From: Tautonia marina
GTDB taxonomy: Bacteria; Planctomycetota; Planctomycetia; Isosphaerales; Isosphaeraceae
DNA length: 64,000 nt
Reading direction: 5' to 3'
Assembly (NCBI RefSeq): GCF_009177065.1
Contig: NZ_WEZF01000001.1
Span: forward strand, 1-64,000
Shown piece after piece: positions 61,115-64,000 of this stretch. The notes below the pieces were generated by a model. That model saw only the letters and a list, made by a program, of their open reading frames with translations, ran no database searches and was not told the origin of the DNA. Made by a program: the position numbers and the translations under genes. Within the stretch, counting starts at the first letter, position 1. Each line of letters opens with the position of its first letter.

Positions 61115-61996
61115 GTGCCTCGCTTGCTCAAGATGCTTGTCGGAGCGTTCGCCGTTCTCATCGGTGCCCTGGGAACGGTCTTCGGGGTCGGCGCGGTGGT
61201 CGGGTCGTGGACCCTGGCCGATCGCCTGAGCCGGGAGGTGCCGGCCTCGATCGCCGACCTCGAGCAGGTCGTCGATCTGGTCCGGCAACAGGGAGACGCC
61301 TCGTTGACCCTGATCGACACCGTCCGCGATCGCGTCCGGTTTGTGGGAGAGACGGTCGAAGACCTCTCGGGCATCGCCGAGCGCGACCCGAACGCCCCGA
61401 CGTTGCTCGAAGCCCTCGACCCCGACATCGAGCAACGGCTGGAAGCGGCCGAGACCTTCATTCTTGCCTTGCAAGACAGCCTTCGCAGCCTCAATCGGGC
61501 CCTGGTTCTGCTCGATTCGGTCCCGTTCTTCCCAAGGCGGAGTCCCTCGGAGCGCTCGGCCGACGCGCCACCGCTGAGGAGCGTTGCCGACAGTTTGAAC
61601 GAAGCCACCGCGCTGCTCGACGAAGCCTCTCGCACCCTGAATCGGATTCGACTGGGCCAGGCGCTGTCTCTCCGGCAGCGGACGCAGTTTCAGGAATTGC
61701 TCGACGAGGTCGATTTCACGCTGGGGGATGTCCGCAATCAGATTGACACGTTCTTCGCCAGCCTGAACCAGGCGAGCGAGCGCCTTGCCGTGGTCCGATC
61801 GGCGTCCTCGGTCTGGATCGACCGGGGGGCGGGGGTGGCGACGGTCTTCTTTGTCTGCTTCGCCGCCTCGCAGTTCAGCCTGATGCTGCACGGGTGTGCT
61901 TTGGTCAACCGGGCGGCACGGTTCAGGCCGATCGGAGCGGAACCTCAGGCGGCCGGTTCCGATCCGGAGCGTTCGGGGAAGCGGCCGGCGCCCTGA
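61115..61996 (+). CDS. hypothetical membrane protein with coiled coil
   Basis: 293 residues from GTG 61115 (GTG 61103 and ATG 61130 also possible; GGAGGG occurs at 61096-61101). An N-terminal membrane span (MLVGAFAVLIGALGTVFGVG) is followed by a helical, coiled-coil-like region (SIADLEQVVDLVRQQGDASL, TFILALQDSLRSLNRALVLL) and a second span near residue 245 (VATVFFVCFAASQFSLML). The orientation suggests a two-span protein with a long extracytoplasmic coil. Function unknown. Confidence 0.6.
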   Translation: MPRLLKMLVGAFAVLIGALGTVFGVGAVVGSWTLADRLSREVPASIADLEQVVDLVRQQGDASLTLIDTVRDRVRFVGETVEDLSGIAERDPNAPTLLEALDPDIEQRLEAAETFILALQDSLRSLNRALVLLDSVPFFPRRSPSERSADAPPLRSVADSLNEATALLDEASRTLNRIRLGQALSLRQRTQFQELLDEVDFTLGDVRNQIDTFFASLNQASERLAVVRSASSVWIDRGAGVATVFFVCFAASQFSLMLHGCALVNRAARFRPIGAEPQAAGSDPERSGKRPAP

Positions 61997-62047
61997 GTGT
62001 TGAGCCACCATGTTGCCGGGCCAGAACCGACCCCAGGGGAGGGGACC

Positions 62048-63463
62048 ATGACGACCGACCCTGTCTTCGCCGTTCGCCATCGAGTCCGATCGTTCCTCGG
62101 CCGATGGCGGCGCAGGACGGAAGGCTCGGGGATCGTCCTCGCCGTCTCGGGAGGGGGCGATAGCGTGGCGCTGTTACGGGCATCGTGCGAGGTGGCGCAG
62201 GATCTCGGCCTGCGGCTGTCCGTTGCCCACTTGCACCACGGAGCCCGCGCCGAGGAGGCCGACCGCGATGCCCAGTTCGTAAGCGAACTGGCCGATCGCC
62301 TCGGTCTGCCCATGGATCTGGGCCACTGGCGGCCGGAGCGTCTTGCCCATTTCGAGGCCGACGCGAGGCAGGCCCGCTACGGGTGGCTCCTCGACATCGC
62401 CCGGCAACGCTCGGCCGAGGCCGTGGCCGTCGGCCACACGAGTGACGACCAGGCCGAAACAGTCCTCCACCGGATCATTCGGGGCACGGGCGTTCGAGGA
62501 CTGGCGGGCATTCCTCCGCGCCGACGATTGGCCGAGGGGATCGAGCTGATCCGCCCCTTGCTGACGACCTCTCGCGACGAGGTCCGGGCGTATCTGAATG
62601 CCCTGGGCCAGCCCTGGCGAGACGACTCAAGCAACGCCGATCCGAACCGAACGCGGACCTTGATCCGCCTCGAAATGCTCCCGAGGCTCGCCACGATCAA
62701 CCCGAAGGTGACCGAGGCCCTGATCCGGCTCGCTCAGAGCAGCCGAGACGCCGCCCGAGAGGCCGAACGGCAGGCGGCAGGGCTGGCCCGAGCCGTGGTG
62801 GTGACGGTTGAGCCGTTCGAGATCACCCTGCGACGCGATCGACTGGCCGGCCTCCCCCGGTCGGTTCGGACCGAGATTCTTCGAATCGTCTGGCGGCGGG
62901 CCGGTTGGCCCGAACGGGCGATGTCGAGTGATCGCTGGCGGCGCATGGCGGCCCTGGTCACCCGCGATCACGGGCGGTACGCGATCGGGGCCGGGGTCGA
63001 TTTGCTGCTGAGTCCCGATCGAGTTCGGCTCGTTCCTCAGGCTCCGGTTGAAGCTCCCGTCATTCCCCCCGCGTCGGCCACCTTACCGATTCCTGGAACC
63101 GAGGTTTGGGCCGATTGGCGCATCGTGGCCGAGATCGACCCCGGCCCCGAGGTTCCCAGCGACGAACGCATCGATCTCGACGCGGTGGACCCGTTCCTCG
63201 ATGCCTCGGGGGCGCATCTGGTCATCAGCGCTCCGCTGCCGGGCGACCGCTTCGCGCCGCTCGGCATGGGGGGGCGATCGATGACCCTGACCGACTTTCT
63301 GCGGGGCCGACGCATTCCCCTGGCGGATCGCGGGCGGGTGCCCGTGGTCCGAGATCGTCGCGGGGTGATCTGGGTCGTCGGCCACCGGATCGCCGATCGG
63401 GTCCGTCGCACCCAGGGAACCACGCGGCTGCTTGGCCTGCGCTGCGAGGCGGCCCGACGGTGA
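62048..63463 (+). CDS. tilS: tRNA(Ile)-lysidine synthase
   Basis: 471 residues from ATG 62048. TilS attaches lysine to C34 of the tRNA-Ile anticodon so that it reads AUA. The ATP-PPi loop SGGGDS lies at 34-39, followed by LSVAHLHHGARAEEADRDAQ, FEADARQARYGWLLDIARQR, AVGHTSDDQAETVLHRIIRG, TGVRGLAGIPPRR and PWRDDSSNADPNRTRTLIRL. The C-terminal TilS substrate-binding region follows (GDRFAPLGMGGRSMTLTDFL). Length and motifs are normal for the family. Confidence 0.93.
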   Translation: MTTDPVFAVRHRVRSFLGRWRRRTEGSGIVLAVSGGGDSVALLRASCEVAQDLGLRLSVAHLHHGARAEEADRDAQFVSELADRLGLPMDLGHWRPERLAHFEADARQARYGWLLDIARQRSAEAVAVGHTSDDQAETVLHRIIRGTGVRGLAGIPPRRRLAEGIELIRPLLTTSRDEVRAYLNALGQPWRDDSSNADPNRTRTLIRLEMLPRLATINPKVTEALIRLAQSSRDAAREAERQAAGLARAVVVTVEPFEITLRRDRLAGLPRSVRTEILRIVWRRAGWPERAMSSDRWRRMAALVTRDHGRYAIGAGVDLLLSPDRVRLVPQAPVEAPVIPPASATLPIPGTEVWADWRIVAEIDPGPEVPSDERIDLDAVDPFLDASGAHLVISAPLPGDRFAPLGMGGRSMTLTDFLRGRRIPLADRGRVPVVRDRRGVIWVVGHRIADRVRRTQGTTRLLGLRCEAARR

Positions 63464-63615
63464 TCGGAAACGACACCTGGGCCGCTCGGTTCCGATCGTT
63501 CCACAAATCCTCGCTCAAATCATTTTTTTGGAATCGGCGCTCCTGGATCGGTACGATGCAAAGAGGCATCGAGGCCGGTTCGGGGGAAGGGCTCCATCTG
63601 GGGAGGATCACGCGC

Positions 63616-63948
63616 GTGGGATGGTTTGGATTCGGAAAGAAGACGACCTACATCGTCGCCGTCTCGCACGAAGGGCCCAACCGCCTTCGGCTCAACGGAA
63701 ATCACTGCCGGGGCGCCCAGTTCAAGCGCAATGCCGCCGCTCACGGTCAGACGGTGCTGTGGATGGAACTGACCACCGGAGGCGGTCGGATCGATCAAGG
63801 GCTCGGCCCTTCCGCGTCTCGTCTCGATTCGAAGGAGCTGGAACGCCTTCAGCGCGACGTTCCCCTTTCGATGGCGTTCAAAGCGATCGTCGAGGAGCTT
63901 GACGCCGGCCAGGAGCAGGCGAGCAAGTGGTACAAGCGGGGCGATTGA
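63616..63948 (+). CDS. small hypothetical protein
   Basis: 110 residues from GTG 63616, preferred because GGGGAGGA is 8 bases upstream; GTG 63460 (overlapping the tilS stop) and ATG 63556 would give longer proteins. The N-terminus reads GWFGFGKKTTYIVAVSHEGP, then NRLRLNGNHCRGAQFKRNAA, a Gly-rich turn and a C-terminal helix (FKAIVEELDAGQEQASKWYK). Basic and soluble. I recall similar planctomycete proteins of unknown function starting with the same GWFGF. Confidence 0.6.
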   Translation: MGWFGFGKKTTYIVAVSHEGPNRLRLNGNHCRGAQFKRNAAAHGQTVLWMELTTGGGRIDQGLGPSASRLDSKELERLQRDVPLSMAFKAIVEELDAGQEQASKWYKRGD

Positions 63949-64000
63949 TCGGCCCCGACCGGTCGGGGCGCCGATTACCGGAGTCTCGCCAGCCGACGAT

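Overview
This GC-rich window looks like chromosome from a planctomycete, probably of the Isosphaeraceae type. The evidence is the gene content: a DUF1559 prepilin-type protein, a DUF1501 Tat-exported protein, DUF1080 and DUF1571 proteins, Ser/Thr kinases fused to WD40 or leucine-rich repeats, tandem Uma2 genes, surface proteins with an LE-x-LE-x-R-x-L N-terminal motif, and abundant REP-like hairpins. The genus cannot be fixed from sequence reading alone.

Left part (1-13.1 kb). A truncated hypothetical gene and a toxin-antitoxin-like pair precede a complete sedentary chromosomal integron. The integrase gene intI (1890-2852, minus) diverges from an attI core at 3046-3052. To its right lie about 16 gene cassettes, each ending in a roughly 100-bp attC site running from GCCTAAC to GTTAGGC (3615-10799). 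The cassettes encode small proteins. Several belong to immunity or polymorphic-toxin-linked families (SMI1/KNR4-SUKH, Imm50), others to DUF1801, DUF7660-like and DUF1963-like families, and several are small membrane proteins. The attC sites decay toward the distal end, where there is a cassette with an amber stop and a methyltransferase gene of much lower GC.

Middle part (13.1-46 kb). Mostly ordinary planctomycete chromosome: DUF2200, a Tat-exported metallophosphoesterase, enolase, two near-identical Uma2 genes, a two-domain glycosyltransferase, and two membrane Ser/Thr kinases flanking an ECF sigma factor/DUF6768/prenyltransferase-like operon. Then follow a very long DUF4175-like membrane protein, a DacZ/DisA-type diadenylate cyclase, a di-haem cytochrome c peroxidase, a secreted FG-GAP protein, a DUF1501 protein, a DUF1080 protein, a VTT-domain membrane protein, and a B12-binding radical SAM enzyme coupled to a membrane protein.

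Right part (46-64 kb). A lower-GC cluster of secreted or pseudopilin-like proteins, an orphan DUF1778 antitoxin, an M1 aminopeptidase, a DUF1571 protein and an LE-motif surface protein. Next come two tandem exported thioredoxin-like genes (55010-55582 and 55826-56398), each interrupted by an in-frame TGA at exactly the same codon of a CxxU motif and followed by a perfectly conserved hairpin. These are best read as a pair of selenoproteins and are the most novel item here. The window closes with a DUF188 protein, a PAC2-family protein, TilS and small hypothetical genes. No tRNA, rRNA, CRISPR array, prophage or complete insertion sequence was recognised.
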